A stretch of DNA of 64,000 bases from Nitrosomonas sp. (lineage in GTDB: Bacteria; Pseudomonadota; Gammaproteobacteria; Burkholderiales; Nitrosomonadaceae): NCBI GenBank assembly GCA_024281995.1, contig JAMWZW010000001.1:372001-436000 (forward strand), read 5' to 3'. The translations under genes and the position numbers were made by a program. Each line of letters starts with the position of its first letter. The stretch's first letter is position 1. This document shows, one piece after another, positions 46,526-56,921 of this stretch. Below the pieces are notes generated by a model. It did no database searches and had not been told where the DNA came from. It saw only the letters and a program-made list of their open reading frames with translations.

Positions 46526-49171
46526 CTAATGGTTCGTCTGTGACGATGGAATGTGCAACAAGGCCGGTAATATCACGAGTGTACAAATAAGCGTAAAGGT
46601 TAATCCCACTGTAAGCAGTATTCCCATGCTGGCGGTACCCTGATGGGATGACAGCATGAGACTTGCAAAACTGACTGAAGTGGTCAATGCGCTATAAAAG
46701 ATTGCACGGGCAGTGCTGCTGTGAATGAGGATTTCACTATCCAGCTTACTGTTTAGGCTGCGATGTACCATGTGCAAACTGCTGTCGATTCCATAACCGA
46801 GTAATAATGGCAATGCAATAATATTGGCGAAATTGAAGGGTATATCGAGCAGCACGGTAAGCGCCGCAGTGAACAGGCTTGACAGCAAGAGTGGCAGTAA
46901 CACCAGCAAGGTGTATTGGATACTGCGCAATAGCAACACCAGAGTGATCACCACGCCAACCAGTGCCAGTGAAAATGCCTCAATGAATGCCTGTACCACT
47001 GCTTCACCGGCTTCTAAACTGATCACCGGGGCGCCGATAGCTTGTGGTGCGACTTGCTGTACAGCATGAACAAAGCGGCGTAGTGCATTATTGTCATTCA
47101 GATCTTCTACGGGATAGACCGCCAAGCGGTATTCTCCTAGATTACTGAGCCAACGTTTGCTCAGTAAAGTAGGAAGGTCTTTTTCATCAAATGGCGTGGC
47201 CTCGGTAGCAGTACGCAAGCTTTGTAAGGCCAGAGGTAACATGGCAAGCCAGTCTTGTTCTATGGCATGAAGTAATTCACTTTTTTCGTCATTGCTCATT
47301 TGCTCAAGCTGAGCGAACAAAGTGTCAAGCGATGTTTTAAAAGTGCGTATGGTTTTTGCTGTTGCATGATCAGGATGCATGGAAGCAAATTGTTGTAAGG
47401 CTTCGCTAAGTTCGATCAGTGCCTTATATTGCTTTGCTAACTTATCATCATTTGCATGTGAGGTTTGTGAAACGGTGGAAATGGGTCCAATCGTTAATGC
47501 CATTTCCTTAATTAGTGAAAATTTTTCTTCTTGCTCTGTGGGTACAAAATCCCGAATAGTAACAACCTTACTTACCTCAGGTAATTGGGCGAGTTGCTGA
47601 GCTAAAGTTTCAGCTTCCTTGCCGTTGTCGGCCAATACCGCAACATGCCAGGGTGAAAGATCGGGATCTGCCAGCAATTCGCGGAAAGTTTGCACGGCAC
47701 CGCCTTGTTGGTCCTGCATGTTCAATAAATTATAGTCAAATCTCACCTGTGGCAATAACGTCAGAGCTGCGAGCGTTGCTATCAAAGTTATGCCATAAGT
47801 AAACTTGCGCCACTTTAAAGAAAACTCCAGTACCTTACCTATTGAACTCTTTGTATTGGAATTGGCAGACTTGCGTTCCGGTAGATACCGTAATAGTGCC
47901 GATCCAATAGTAAAAGTAACCAATAAACTGATGATCATGCCAGTGCCGGAAATGATGCCAAGTTCGGCCACGCCACGATAATCGGTAGGGATGAATGCAT
48001 AAAAGCCAATCGCATTGGTAACGGCACATGCCGTAAGGGCTGCTCCAGCATCGCCGCTGGAAGCGCGGATAGCTTCGGTAAGCGGCAAACCATTTTGTAC
48101 CATTTCACGATACCGCAGCAGGAAGTGGATGGCAAAATCCACTCCCAAACCAATATACAATACCGCAAAGGCAATAGAGATCAAGTTTAGATGACCGACG
48201 GCAGCAGTTGCAAATGAGGCCGTGAGAATGAGGCCCATTAACAGGCAAATCAATACATTGAGAATTAATCCTCCTGTGCGCATGGCAAAATAGAGAACAA
48301 CTGCAACCAGGATAAACGTAATGATGCCGGCATATTCCATGCCACGGAGTGAACTATTGAGCTCATCCTCAGCGAGTGCGACTTCTCCGGTGATGCGTAA
48401 ACGCACGGGACTTGCTTCGGTGATACCCACGCTTTCTGCCGCTTTGTATAAAGCGGCGATGGATTGTTCGGCTGGGAAAAGCTGAGAATAATCGAGTTTG
48501 GGTTTTACGATGATGAGTTCTTGATAAGTGTTTTTCTGTGCTTCGCCGCTAAACATAGTCTGCCATGACAATGCTTTCGGGGATCCATTGAGGCGGGCTT
48601 CTAATGTTGAATTAACACCCTTTAGCACTGGGCGTAGTTCAATGTTGCGCCCCTTGTTCAATTCGTCAACCGCGCCAGTGAGAACATCAGTAAAAGCAGC
48701 AAGCGTAGGGTCCTGAGTGATGCGTGTAATCAAAGGTTGAGCGGTTGCCAGGCTGTCGGTGATACGTTCAAGTTCTGGAATACTTTGATAGAGCAGGCCG
48801 TTACGGGCAGTAAAATCATCTACACGTGGAGAATAAACCTCGTAAAAATTTTCACTATCTTGTTTAAGCTGTCTGGCTAATTGCTCGGTTGCTGAGCGTA
48901 CTTGTTCAGGCGTTGGGGCATTCAACACGATCAGCAGCGTTTCAATATCTTGTGGGAATGTTTTGTTGTAATGCTTCAGATTTACGCGAAACGGCAGCTC
49001 TTCCGATAGCATGTCAGTCGTATCAGTGTTCATCACGAGGTTTCGCGCAATATAAATGCTGCTCATAACGGTAACCGCTAACGCGATTAACAGTACCCAG
49101 AAAGCATAGCGATAAGCAATGCCGGTCCATTGTGCAAAAGCGCGATGAATGAGGCTGTTTGAAGTTTTCAC
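46526..49171 (-). CDS. hpnN: Hopanoid transporter HpnN-like RND protein
   Basis: An 881-residue RND/MMPL exporter with two repeats of one plus five helices and two large periplasmic loops. The first loop begins RNLVMNTDTTDMLSEELPF. The transmembrane part includes AFAVLYIGLGVDFAIHFLLR (helix 4 Asp region) and its duplicate ALPLLLGYGIDSSLHMVHRS. Members with this pattern move hopanoids to the outer membrane. No other hpn gene is adjacent, so the symbol rests on overall architecture and motifs. dedA lies 84 bases downstream on the same strand's far side and may be separate. Confidence 0.83.
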   Translation of the reverse strand: MKTSNSLIHRAFAQWTGIAYRYAFWVLLIALAVTVMSSIYIARNLVMNTDTTDMLSEELPFRVNLKHYNKTFPQDIETLLIVLNAPTPEQVRSATEQLARQLKQDSENFYEVYSPRVDDFTARNGLLYQSIPELERITDSLATAQPLITRITQDPTLAAFTDVLTGAVDELNKGRNIELRPVLKGVNSTLEARLNGSPKALSWQTMFSGEAQKNTYQELIIVKPKLDYSQLFPAEQSIAALYKAAESVGITEASPVRLRITGEVALAEDELNSSLRGMEYAGIITFILVAVVLYFAMRTGGLILNVLICLLMGLILTASFATAAVGHLNLISIAFAVLYIGLGVDFAIHFLLRYREMVQNGLPLTEAIRASSGDAGAALTACAVTNAIGFYAFIPTDYRGVAELGIISGTGMIISLLVTFTIGSALLRYLPERKSANSNTKSSIGKVLEFSLKWRKFTYGITLIATLAALTLLPQVRFDYNLLNMQDQQGGAVQTFRELLADPDLSPWHVAVLADNGKEAETLAQQLAQLPEVSKVVTIRDFVPTEQEEKFSLIKEMALTIGPISTVSQTSHANDDKLAKQYKALIELSEALQQFASMHPDHATAKTIRTFKTSLDTLFAQLEQMSNDEKSELLHAIEQDWLAMLPLALQSLRTATEATPFDEKDLPTLLSKRWLSNLGEYRLAVYPVEDLNDNNALRRFVHAVQQVAPQAIGAPVISLEAGEAVVQAFIEAFSLALVGVVITLVLLLRSIQYTLLVLLPLLLSSLFTAALTVLLDIPFNFANIIALPLLLGYGIDSSLHMVHRSLNSKLDSEILIHSSTARAIFYSALTTSVSFASLMLSSHQGTASMGILLTVGLTFTLICTLVILPALLHIPSSQTNH

Positions 49172-49255
49172 GATTTTACCTTTTTGCTGAATTCTATTTA
49201 TTTTGTACGGAAGGTCTGATTTTGCTAATACCTGATGAGTACGGACAAGGGATAC

Positions 49256-49921
49256 TCACGATTTTTCGGACGGATTGCGGGCATTTCTTCGATTGTTGTA
49301 GCGATGTTTGAGATACTCTATGATTGGCGGTGTGATCGATAAAATGATAATTGCCAGGATAATAAGCTTGAAGTTTTGCTGCACCATTGGAAGCTGTCCG
49401 AAATAAAAGCCTGCGTAAACAAAGATGCCAACCCAAAGCACAGCACCGACAACGTTATAAGCTATAAAAGTGCGGTAGGGCATGGTTCCGATACCTGCAA
49501 CAAAGGGTGCAAAAGTACGAATGATGGGAATGAAGCGCGCGATGATGATCGTCTTGCCACCATATTTGAGATAAAACGCATGCGTTTTATCGAGGTACTC
49601 GCGCTTGAAAAAACGAGATTCACGCGAAGTAAAAACTTTGGGTCCCGTTCTTTTTCCTATCCAATAATTTACCGAGTCTCCCAAAATTCCAGCGATGCAT
49701 AATCCGACAAATAATACATGCGGACTAAGCTGCGAGTCTTTTAATGATGCGAGCGATCCCGCGGCAAATAATAATGAATCACCCGGTAAAAAAGGCATGA
49801 TAACCAAGCCCGTTTCACAAAAAATAATCAAGAACAGGATGCCATAAATCCACAATCCGTATTCTGAAGCAAGTTGTTGAAGATGGATGTCAATGTGAAG
49901 AATAAAGTCAATTAGAAACAT
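49256..49921 (-). CDS. DedA family membrane protein
   Basis: A 221-residue VTT-domain protein close to YqjA/Ygh[22 protein letters not shown] is split over the first re-entrant segment, [17 protein letters not shown] follows, and [20 protein letters not shown] carries the conserved Arg. Recent work implicates DedA proteins in recycling undecaprenyl phosphate and phospholipid scrambling. A second VTT domain in this window is the N-terminal part of the flavoprotein fusion at 39988. It lies downstream of hpnN on the same strand by position, but transcription runs toward lower coordinates, so dedA precedes hpnN. Confidence 0.94.
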   Translation of the reverse strand: MFLIDFILHIDIHLQQLASEYGLWIYGILFLIIFCETGLVIMPFLPGDSLLFAAGSLASLKDSQLSPHVLFVGLCIAGILGDSVNYWIGKRTGPKVFTSRESRFFKREYLDKTHAFYLKYGGKTIIIARFIPIIRTFAPFVAGIGTMPYRTFIAYNVVGAVLWVGIFVYAGFYFGQLPMVQQNFKLIILAIIILSITPPIIEYLKHRYNNRRNARNPSEKS

Positions 49922-50222
49922 AAATCAACGACGCCTGTTTGTGGTTTTGAACAAAAGCATTTATAAACGACTGTAGTGTCCTGGATTTCTGTTAAGCACT
50001 TATGAAATTATCCCATATAAATCTTCATGGTATTCAATTAATATGTTCTGGAATCTATCGCCGATGCGGATTTTCTAGATTTTATCCATTTAACTTACGG
50101 TTAGCTGATGAATGTCAACCGAATGTACGGCACCAATGCGATAATTAAATTTTCGGATAGGTAGTATAAATATAATTTCTGTCAGCAGAGATTGTTGATG
50201 ATTGTATGAGATAACAAAAATT

Positions 50223-50678
50223 ATGATATGGAAACCGCACGTAACGGTAGCAGCCGTTATTGAACGCGAAGGCAAATACTTGCTGGTGGAAGAAGAACCG
50301 GATGCCGGTAGCGGCTTGTTTTTAAATCAACCTGCCGGGCATTTGGACCCAGGTGAATCCATTATGCATGGTGCCATACGGGAAACGTTGGAAGAAACGG
50401 CATATACTTTCGTGCCCGAATATTTACTGGGTGTTTATCAATGGCACTCTTTGCGTGCAGACGCGACCTTCCTGCGTTTTGCATTTGCGGGTCATGTCAC
50501 GAGTCACGATCCTGCGCGTATCCTGGACCAAGGGATTTTGCGTGCGGAATGGTTTAGTCTTGATGAAATTTATCGCATGCAATCTCGCCATCGCAGTCCG
50601 CTGGTCATGCAGTGTATTCAGGATCATATTACGGGCAAACGCTATCCACTTGAGCTGCTGACTTGTTATGAGTCTTGA
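50223..50678 (+). CDS. nudJ: Nudix hydrolase, NudJ-like
   Basis: A 151-residue Nudix pyrophosphatase. The Nudix box is [20 protein letters not shown], followed by T and A, with the catalytic REXXEE. The N-terminal [15 protein letters not shown] and [11 protein letters not shown] match NudJ (YmfB), which acts on thiamin pyrophosphates and nucleoside di- and triphosphates. ATG 50223 is chosen over TTG 50202. Its end overlaps mnmA by 11 bases, the same nudJ-mnmA pairing as in E. coli. Confidence 0.92.
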   Translation: MIWKPHVTVAAVIEREGKYLLVEEEPDAGSGLFLNQPAGHLDPGESIMHGAIRETLEETAYTFVPEYLLGVYQWHSLRADATFLRFAFAGHVTSHDPARILDQGILRAEWFSLDEIYRMQSRHRSPLVMQCIQDHITGKRYPLELLTCYES

Positions 50679-51765
50679 GTCAATGAAGAAAAAACGCGTA
50701 GTTGTCGGTATGTCAGGCGGTGTGGATTCATCCGTTGCTGCCTATTTGTTGAAACAACAAGGCTTTGATGTGGTTGGTCTATTCATGAAAAACTGGGAAG
50801 ATGATGATACTGAAACCTACTGTTCTTCCCGTCAGGATTTTCTGGATGCGGTATCAGTTGCGGATGTCATGGACATTCCAATCGAAGTGGTGAATTTTTC
50901 AATTGAATATAAGGATCGCGTTTTTTCGCATTTTCTTGCTGAATATCAAGCCGGACGAACGCCTAATCCTGATGTGTTGTGTAATGCTGAAATCAAATTC
51001 AAGGCTTTTCTCGATCATGCCACGCAATTGGGTGCGGATTGTATCGCGACAGGTCATTATGCGCAGGTGCGGAAGGTTGATGGTATGTTTCAATTATTGA
51101 AAGGTGAAGACGGCACCAAGGATCAAAGCTATTTCTTGTACCGCTTAAACCAAGCGCAATTGGCCAATACCTTATTTCCAATTGGCCATCTCTATAAGCG
51201 TGATGTGCGTAACATTGCCCAACAGCTGAAATTGCCAAATGCTTCTAAAAAAGACAGCACCGGTATTTGTTTTATCGGAGAGCGTCCATTCCGGGACTTT
51301 TTGAATCGCTACCTTCCGCACGAGCCGGGTGAAATTCAAACGCCTGAAGGCAAAGTGGTCGGTCAGCACATGGGGTTGATGTATTATACGATCGGGCAGC
51401 GGCAAGGATTGGGAATCGGCGGTACGCGAGACGGTAATGAAGAACCGTGGTATGTATCCGCCAAAGATACCAGCACAAATGTGCTGGTCGTGGTGCAAGG
51501 CCACAATCACCCCGATCTTCTCCGCTCGTCTTTGAAAGCGGAAGATCTAACGTGGATTAGTGGAAAGCAGCCGCATTGTAATTGGGTTTATGCGGCAAAA
51601 ACGCGTTATCGCCAAGTCGACGCGCCTTGCACGATTTCAAGTATTAATCATGAATCGTGCCAGGTTGATTTTGCCCAAAATCAATGGGCAGTGACACCCG
51701 GTCAATCTGTGGTTATTTATGAAAGCAGGGTGTGCCTCGGGGGTGGAATCATAGCGCAGTCATGA
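50668..51765 (+). CDS. mnmA: tRNA-specific 2-thiouridylase MnmA
   Basis: Thiolates U34 of tRNA Lys, Glu and Gln. The 365-residue protein has the PP-loop [16 protein letters not shown] and the two active-site cysteines in [15 protein letters not shown] and [30 protein letters not shown] is also diagnostic. Two start codons are possible (50668, 50683), both inside the end of nudJ. Translational coupling favours the first. Confidence 0.97.
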   Translation: MSLESMKKKRVVVGMSGGVDSSVAAYLLKQQGFDVVGLFMKNWEDDDTETYCSSRQDFLDAVSVADVMDIPIEVVNFSIEYKDRVFSHFLAEYQAGRTPNPDVLCNAEIKFKAFLDHATQLGADCIATGHYAQVRKVDGMFQLLKGEDGTKDQSYFLYRLNQAQLANTLFPIGHLYKRDVRNIAQQLKLPNASKKDSTGICFIGERPFRDFLNRYLPHEPGEIQTPEGKVVGQHMGLMYYTIGQRQGLGIGGTRDGNEEPWYVSAKDTSTNVLVVVQGHNHPDLLRSSLKAEDLTWISGKQPHCNWVYAAKTRYRQVDAPCTISSINHESCQVDFAQNQWAVTPGQSVVIYESRVCLGGGIIAQS

Positions 51766-51878
51766 TCCTAAATTTCAAACGCTTACTCGTACAGTTGGTG
51801 TAATATGGGACAGTTGTAGAAAATTGTGTTTGTTAATTTATAGCTTATTAATTGTACAAAGAGAAAGAGAAAAATCAA

Positions 51879-52178
51879 ATGAATGAAAAAACATTGAAAG
51901 AACAATTGCAAGCTGAGATGGAAAACTTGCAGTCACTTGTTGATGAAGTCAAATTACAAATGCATCTGGGTGCAAAAGAGGCACAAGACAATATCCAGCC
52001 GCACCTTGATGAGCTGGAAGTGGAGTTAAATGAGGCAAAGAAAAAATGGCAGCAATTTGAAAGCAGCTCAGAAAGCGCTTGGGAAGATATCCAAACCGGA
52101 CTCAGAAAGTCCTATAAATCAATGCAACAAGCCTTCGAAAAAGCGAAGAAGCATTTTCCGGAAAATGATAGTCATTGA
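51879..52178 (+). CDS. Small coiled-coil protein of unknown function
   Basis: A 99-residue, highly charged, almost entirely helical protein with heptad patterns (LQAEMENLQSLVDEVKLQM; LDELEVELNEAKKKWQQF). There is no signal peptide or membrane segment. ATG 51879 follows GAGAAAGAGAAAAATCA, a purine-rich ribosome-binding region. The earlier in-frame TTG at 51852 is less likely. The gene is convergent with a DUF4389 gene, and a strong hairpin at 52194 lies between them. The function cannot be inferred. Confidence 0.75.
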   Translation: MNEKTLKEQLQAEMENLQSLVDEVKLQMHLGAKEAQDNIQPHLDELEVELNEAKKKWQQFESSSESAWEDIQTGLRKSYKSMQQAFEKAKKHFPENDSH

Positions 52179-52193
52179 CTTTTTCTATAAAGC

Positions 52194-52230
52194 AAATGGT
52201 TATACCAGATTAAGTGAGGTATAACCATTT
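52194..52230. terminator. Long perfect hairpin between convergent genes
   Basis: AAATGGTTATACC (52194-52206) and GGTATAACCATTT (52218-52230) form a perfect 13-base stem with an 11-base loop. It is 16 bases after the coiled-coil gene and 90 bases from the end of the opposite-strand DUF4389 gene. No T-run of normal length follows on either strand, so it may act bidirectionally or protect the mRNA 3' end. Confidence 0.6.
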
Positions 52231-52319
52231 ATCCTGAATAGCTTAATTGCTTAATTCAAGTGCCCCGCTGCGTTGTTTTAGAGGCTGTAGAAACTCTAAT
52301 AAATCTTAGCTGTAACTAT

Positions 52320-52658
52320 CTATTCATCCCGGTAATGAATTTCTTGGTTGGGAACACCATTCGGCCAAACGCTGAATGGGAATGGGCGCAGTTCGCTGTT
52401 AAATGTTAAAAATAAAGTCATTTGATAAACATACGTACTAAGATTTTGTCCAAATTTCAGCAGTTGTTCGTTGACTTTACCCGTTAAAATGATAGTAACG
52501 AACTGAAATAGCATGACACCTATTACTAGAAATTTTGAAATACTATAGATAATAATGAAAAATAACATATAGAGTCCGCGCTGCCAGGTTTCATCTTTTT
52601 GTAATCTTTGTTTAATCTCTTCTTTCATTTTTTCCGTTGCTTTTAAAAAGTTGGTCAA
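52320..52658 (-). CDS. DUF4389 domain membrane protein
   Basis: A 112-residue protein with two hydrophobic helices (MLFFIIIYSISKFLVIGVML then FQFVTIILTG) and the conserved C-terminal block QNLSTYVYQMTLFLTFNSEL, ending RPFPFSVWP. That pattern defines DUF4389. The function is unknown. The start may be at 52658 or at an internal ATG ten codons later. It stands alone. Confidence 0.85.
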   Translation of the reverse strand: MTNFLKATEKMKEEIKQRLQKDETWQRGLYMLFFIIIYSISKFLVIGVMLFQFVTIILTGKVNEQLLKFGQNLSTYVYQMTLFLTFNSELRPFPFSVWPNGVPNQEIHYRDE

Positions 52659-53262
52659 TGGACTATTGCTAATATATTAAGCAATAAACTATATGGTTTG
52701 TATAATAGTTTCTAACTACTACCCAGTACACTGAAGCAATTTACTACCATTGGATTGCCGGATAATAAAATAATTTTATATGCCTCTGAACTATTTCCAG
52801 TGGAATAGTGTTAAATAATAAAGCATTTAAAATGGATTTAATCTCTATATTTTCCAGGGTATAGTTTTTTTTCTTTAATATTTGGGAGAATTACCCTTGA
52901 AGATTACCCAAATTTTGTAACTCAACTAAATTTCATGTGTTTTGCAGAAATAACGAGATAGTAATATCAAAATAACCCTATCGTAATATGGTTGTAGATC
53001 AAGCAATTTCAAGCATCAAAATATTGACTGTGTTGTGAAAATATCAATAGAGAAGCCTTGCTTCAATAGATAAGGATTGAAAAATTACAAATTGCTCTTA
53101 TTTATTTATTAGCATGACAATGCGATGTTATTAAAAGTAATCATCGAGTTTCAGTTTATTAATTTATATTCAAATTTCAGAATTACTGGGAAAAACTGTA
53201 TCTGATTATGAATTCTTCAATTACCGTGACGTGATATCAATAAGCTTTCTTAATAAAATTGC
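52659..53262. other. 600-base AT-rich region without a gene
   Basis: Stop codons occur densely in all frames and no segment resembles a known protein or RNA. It carries several A/T tracts. Promoters for the flanking genes must lie here, but none can be placed with confidence. Confidence 0.5.
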
Positions 53263-53277
53263 ATGGAGGTTGCTGTA

Positions 53278-53478
53278 ATGATTAAAGAACTTTCCTTTGA
53301 TGATGACGATGGTTTCTATTCAGCTGAAGATGAAAATTATGAAGATGACGATCTGATGGATAGCAAGATTCCTGTCGGTCGGTTTGCAAAAATAATTGAT
53401 GAATTTGAAACTACTAAAGATGATGATTTTGAAAATGAAGAGGATGATATCGATCTTGATTCATTGGGATTGCAATAG
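53278..53478 (+). CDS. Very acidic small protein of unknown function
   Basis: A 66-residue protein with 26 Asp/Glu and only 5 Lys/Arg. Two acidic clusters (FDDDDGFYSAEDENYEDDD; KDDDFENEEDDIDLD) flank a neutral patch IPVGRFAKIIDEF. ATG 53278 has GGAGG at 53264-53268 upstream. An in-frame ATG at 53263 contains that site and is less likely. The composition suits a DNA-mimic, metal- or cation-binding, or chaperone-tail-like role, but no family was recognised. nudF follows after 78 bases. Confidence 0.7.
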   Translation: MIKELSFDDDDGFYSAEDENYEDDDLMDSKIPVGRFAKIIDEFETTKDDDFENEEDDIDLDSLGLQ

Positions 53479-53556
53479 TTATTAAGTTGTTAGTAGTTCG
53501 TTTTAGCAGGCGGATTCACGTTAGTATTAGATTATTTGGCTTTATAGGATGTAGAA

Positions 53557-54174
53557 ATGACAAATACTGATGTGGAAATTCTGGAAAAAAAAGTTTGTTT
53601 TGAAGGGTTTTTCCGCCTCGAATGCTATCGCTTGCGTCACCGGCTATTCAATGGGAATTGGAGTCAGCCGGTGGTGCGGGAAATTTTCGAGCGTGGCCAT
53701 GCGGCGGCGGTTTTACCCTATGACCCCATTCGTAACGAAATCATTCTAATTGAGCAATTTCGTGTTGGCGCATTAGCTGCATCGGGTGGTCCGTGGTTGT
53801 TGGAAATTGTAGCTGGTATGATTGATCCCGGGGAAACGGCTGTGGAAGTGGTTACACGCGAAAGTCTCGAGGAAGCCAATTGCTCCATCAGTGATCTGAT
53901 TCCATTGTATGATTTTTTGGTAAGCCCTGGCGGCACTACAGAACGTATTGCTTTATTTTGTGGTCGAGTGGATACCTCGCAAGCAGGCGGTATATATGGC
54001 GCAAGTGAAGAGGGTGAAGATATCAAGGTTCATGTCGTCACATTGGATGTAGCGCTCGAATTGTTACAATCGGGCGGAATTAATTCCGCCAGCGCAATCA
54101 TTGCACTGCAATGGCTTGCTTTGAATCATTCCTATGTGAAAACTTTGTGGTTAACAGCGCCAGATGATACTTAG
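53557..54174 (+). CDS. nudF: ADP-ribose pyrophosphatase (Nudix)
   Basis: A 205-residue Nudix enzyme of the ADP-ribose diphosphatase group. ERGHAAAVLPYDPIRNEIIL and IEQFRVGAL precede the Nudix box GMIDPGETAVEVVTRESLEE. The downstream FLVSPGGTTERIALFCGRVD is typical of NudF, where the loop supplies a catalytic Glu. It cleaves ADP-ribose to AMP and ribose-5-phosphate, limiting protein ADP-ribosylation. ATG 53557 follows TAGGATGTAGAA, a weak ribosome-binding site. Confidence 0.93.
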   Translation: MTNTDVEILEKKVCFEGFFRLECYRLRHRLFNGNWSQPVVREIFERGHAAAVLPYDPIRNEIILIEQFRVGALAASGGPWLLEIVAGMIDPGETAVEVVTRESLEEANCSISDLIPLYDFLVSPGGTTERIALFCGRVDTSQAGGIYGASEEGEDIKVHVVTLDVALELLQSGGINSASAIIALQWLALNHSYVKTLWLTAPDDT

Positions 54175-54313
54175 AGTGCATAGTCTGAGATAATTGACGA
54201 AAGTGCGATGCGTCTGCTGGAGGCGGTCGTTTCCGTTTGGAAACTGATATAACGGCTGTTGGTTATTGTTTGAGTGTTTTCACAACTTTGAATTCTTCCG
54301 TCAAACAACTTCA

Positions 54314-56032
54314 TTGAAGATTCTATTTCTTACACATAGTTTCAATAGCTTGGCACAGCGTTTATATGTCGAATTGATGCGTTGTGGGCATGATATATCG
54401 ATTGAATTTGATATTAATGATAGTGTAACTCAGCAAGCAGCTGAGTTGTTTCAGCCCGATTTGATCATTGCGCCGTTTTTGAAGCGTGCCATTCCAGAAG
54501 TAGTTTGGCGTATATTTACATGTTTTGTTGTTCATCCTGGAATTATCGGTGATCGCGGTCCTTCCGCGTTGGATTGGGCAATTATGAAGGGTCATCAGGA
54601 GTGGGGAGTCACTGTATTGCAAGCCAATGCCGAAATGGATGCTGGTGATATCTGGGCAGCGGAAAAATTTCCAATGCGGTTTACCACGAAAAGCAGTTTG
54701 TATCGCCGTGAAGTGGTTGAAGCTGCAACCGCTGCCGTATTAACTGCTGTGAGGCGCTTCCAATCCGGCATCTTTAAACCAATTTCTTTGGATTATTCAC
54801 GTTCAGATATACTTGGTCGAGTACATGTGCCAATGCGGCAATTTGACCGCAGTATCGATTGGCAACGCGATAGCACGCTTGCGATTCTAACAAAAATTCA
54901 TGCCGCTGATGGATTTCCGGGGGTTCTGGATACGTTATTCGGTCAGTCATATTATTTGTTTGATGCATGCAGTGAAAGGTATCTAACAGATAAACCTGGA
55001 ACAATTGTAGCTAAACGCAATAATGCCATTTGCAGGGCTACCGTGGATGGTGCGGTATGGATCGGTCATCTAAAACCTAAAAATGATACTGGACCAGCTT
55101 TAAAACTTGCTGCTACGACTGTGCTGCAGGATTACCTCACAGATATACCTGAAGTGTCCTATGATCCTTTTTATATGCCATTCGACGATACATATCGTGA
55201 TATCTGGTTTGAGCAGCAAGGTAGTGTCAGCTATCTCTATTTTGAGTTTTATAACGGCGCCATGGATAGCAGACAATGCAAACGCTTGCGCGATGCTTAC
55301 TTAAAAGCTACTGAAAGTGACGTTCGAGTTATCGTGCTGATGGGCGGGGCTGATTTTTGGAGTAACGGTATTCACCTCAATCATATTGAGAATGCCATCA
55401 GTCCCGCTGATGAATCCTGGCGCAATATTAATGCCATGAATGATTTAGTGCATGCCATTATAACCACTGATCACCAACTTACCATTGCTGCTTTGCAGGG
55501 CAATGCCGGTGCAGGTGGTGTTTTTCTGTCATTAGCTGCTGATTATGTTTTTGCTCGCGAAAGTGTTATTTTGAATCCGCATTATAAAAATATGGGTAAC
55601 CTTTATGGTTCCGAATATTGGACTTATCTTCTACCGCGGCGAGTTAACGAGAGCCAAGTCAAATCTATCATGCAAAATCGTTTTCCGATTAGCGCATTGG
55701 AAGCACGTGCTAGCGGATTAATCGATGATTGTTTTGCAGTGAATAGGGAGGATTTCAAGAAAAAAATCAGGTGCGTTGCGGAAGCCATTGCAACTGATCC
55801 GGGCTTTCCTGAATTGCTAACTAAGAAGCAATGCCAGCGCCGGGTAGACGAACGGACGAAAGCTCTGCAGGAATATCGGAATGAAGAACTGAATCAAATG
55901 CAATTAAATTTTTATGGCTTTGATCCTAGTTACCATGTTGCACGTTATCATTTTGTATACAAAATACCACATGGTTGGACTCCTCGTTACCTTGCCAAAC
56001 ACCGTGCTTTAAAATCGGCCAAGCTTATATGA
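54314..56032 (+). CDS. hypX: HypX/HoxX hydrogenase maturation protein
   Basis: Makes CO for the [NiFe]-hydrogenase active site from N10-formyl-tetrahydrofolate through formyl-CoA, allowing aerobic maturation. The N-terminal formyltransferase-like domain has LFLTHSFNSLAQRLYVELMR and VHPGIIGDRGPSALDWA. The C-terminal crotonase-like domain has VIVLMGGADFWSNGIHLNHI and LQGNAGAGGVFLSLAADYV. The length of about 572 is normal. TTG 54314 is chosen since homologues start at the first strand (xKILFLTH). The frame is open back to 54266. No hydrogenase or hypABCDEF gene is in the window. Confidence 0.9.
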   Translation: MKILFLTHSFNSLAQRLYVELMRCGHDISIEFDINDSVTQQAAELFQPDLIIAPFLKRAIPEVVWRIFTCFVVHPGIIGDRGPSALDWAIMKGHQEWGVTVLQANAEMDAGDIWAAEKFPMRFTTKSSLYRREVVEAATAAVLTAVRRFQSGIFKPISLDYSRSDILGRVHVPMRQFDRSIDWQRDSTLAILTKIHAADGFPGVLDTLFGQSYYLFDACSERYLTDKPGTIVAKRNNAICRATVDGAVWIGHLKPKNDTGPALKLAATTVLQDYLTDIPEVSYDPFYMPFDDTYRDIWFEQQGSVSYLYFEFYNGAMDSRQCKRLRDAYLKATESDVRVIVLMGGADFWSNGIHLNHIENAISPADESWRNINAMNDLVHAIITTDHQLTIAALQGNAGAGGVFLSLAADYVFARESVILNPHYKNMGNLYGSEYWTYLLPRRVNESQVKSIMQNRFPISALEARASGLIDDCFAVNREDFKKKIRCVAEAIATDPGFPELLTKKQCQRRVDERTKALQEYRNEELNQMQLNFYGFDPSYHVARYHFVYKIPHGWTPRYLAKHRALKSAKLI

Positions 56033-56066
56033 TAGTTGCCATTGTTGATTATGGCTACAGATATTA

Positions 56067-56507
56067 TCACCGACTGGTTGCTCTATCCGATTGGGATTCT
56101 TCAACTAAATTCGGATCAAATTCAGGCGGCTTATCGGCGGGTGGAATGATGCCCGGGCATTTTTTGGCGATTGCCCATTGTTGAATTGCATCATATTCAC
56201 TTTTCAATTGCACATACTCAGCTTCCTGCTCCTTGGTTCCACTGAGTGCAAACAATGCCGCCCAGGAAAGTGACAGATCAGTGCCCAAAGCCCACTGATC
56301 TTTGCTCGGAGTTTTGTCGTTGGGTTTGCCCGTTAGTTGATTAACTCGAGTTTGAATACGTTCAATTTCCGCTAATAGTTCTTCACAGCTATATGTTTGA
56401 AATTGCGCCGATGTGACATACGATGCGTGAGAGTTTTCTGGAGATGCTGCGCAGCTCGATAGTATCAAGGCAACAGTCAACAATACTGCCGTAATGGGTC
56501 GTTTCAT
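56067..56507 (-). CDS. Small lipoprotein of unknown function
   Basis: A 146-residue protein with a lipoprotein signal (KRPITAVLLTVALILSSC, lipobox LSSC). The mature part is hydrophilic, with YSCEELLAEIERIQTRVNQL predicted helical and later KKCPGIIPPADKPPEF. ATG 56507 has AAAAGGAGTGGATGTG upstream. A longer frame from 56528 contains this ribosome-binding site. No named family was recognised. The gene is convergent with hypX, 34 bases away. Confidence 0.8.
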   Translation of the reverse strand: MKRPITAVLLTVALILSSCAASPENSHASYVTSAQFQTYSCEELLAEIERIQTRVNQLTGKPNDKTPSKDQWALGTDLSLSWAALFALSGTKEQEAEYVQLKSEYDAIQQWAIAKKCPGIIPPADKPPEFDPNLVEESQSDRATSR

Positions 56508-56921
56508 CACATCCACTCCTTTTCGCATGTCTTTTTTACAAGCACCTGGTTGTATAAAATTTCTTTATTTTGACACTATTGTAAATTGTACACTGTTATT
56601 TGTATTTCCTGCCTTGTATCGTTGTTAAACCATACGGGATGGATGAGGATAGATGCTTAATTATCTGGCAATTTTTAATAGTGGCAAGGTGAGTTTGTTA
56701 AGTAGATCAAGTTCATTATTTCGCATAACGATATTCCGCGTAATCTGTGGATTGCCAATTAAATTCAAATAACTAGTTATAGCTTGCCGGTGTTATGGAA
56801 CTGCAAAATGAAAATATCTTGCAAATTTGAAATCGAATTTTATTTTAATTATTAACCTGATAATCCGCAATTAATTTATAGTACGCCGCTTGATCTTCCT
56901 AATACCTTTAAATACGAGTCG
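56508..56921. other. Divergent intergenic region, about 410 bases
   Basis: No gene seen. It lies between the divergent lipoprotein and TraB-family genes and must hold both promoters. A TTGACA hexamer occurs near 56571, but no good -10 partner stands at the usual distance. Confidence 0.4.
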
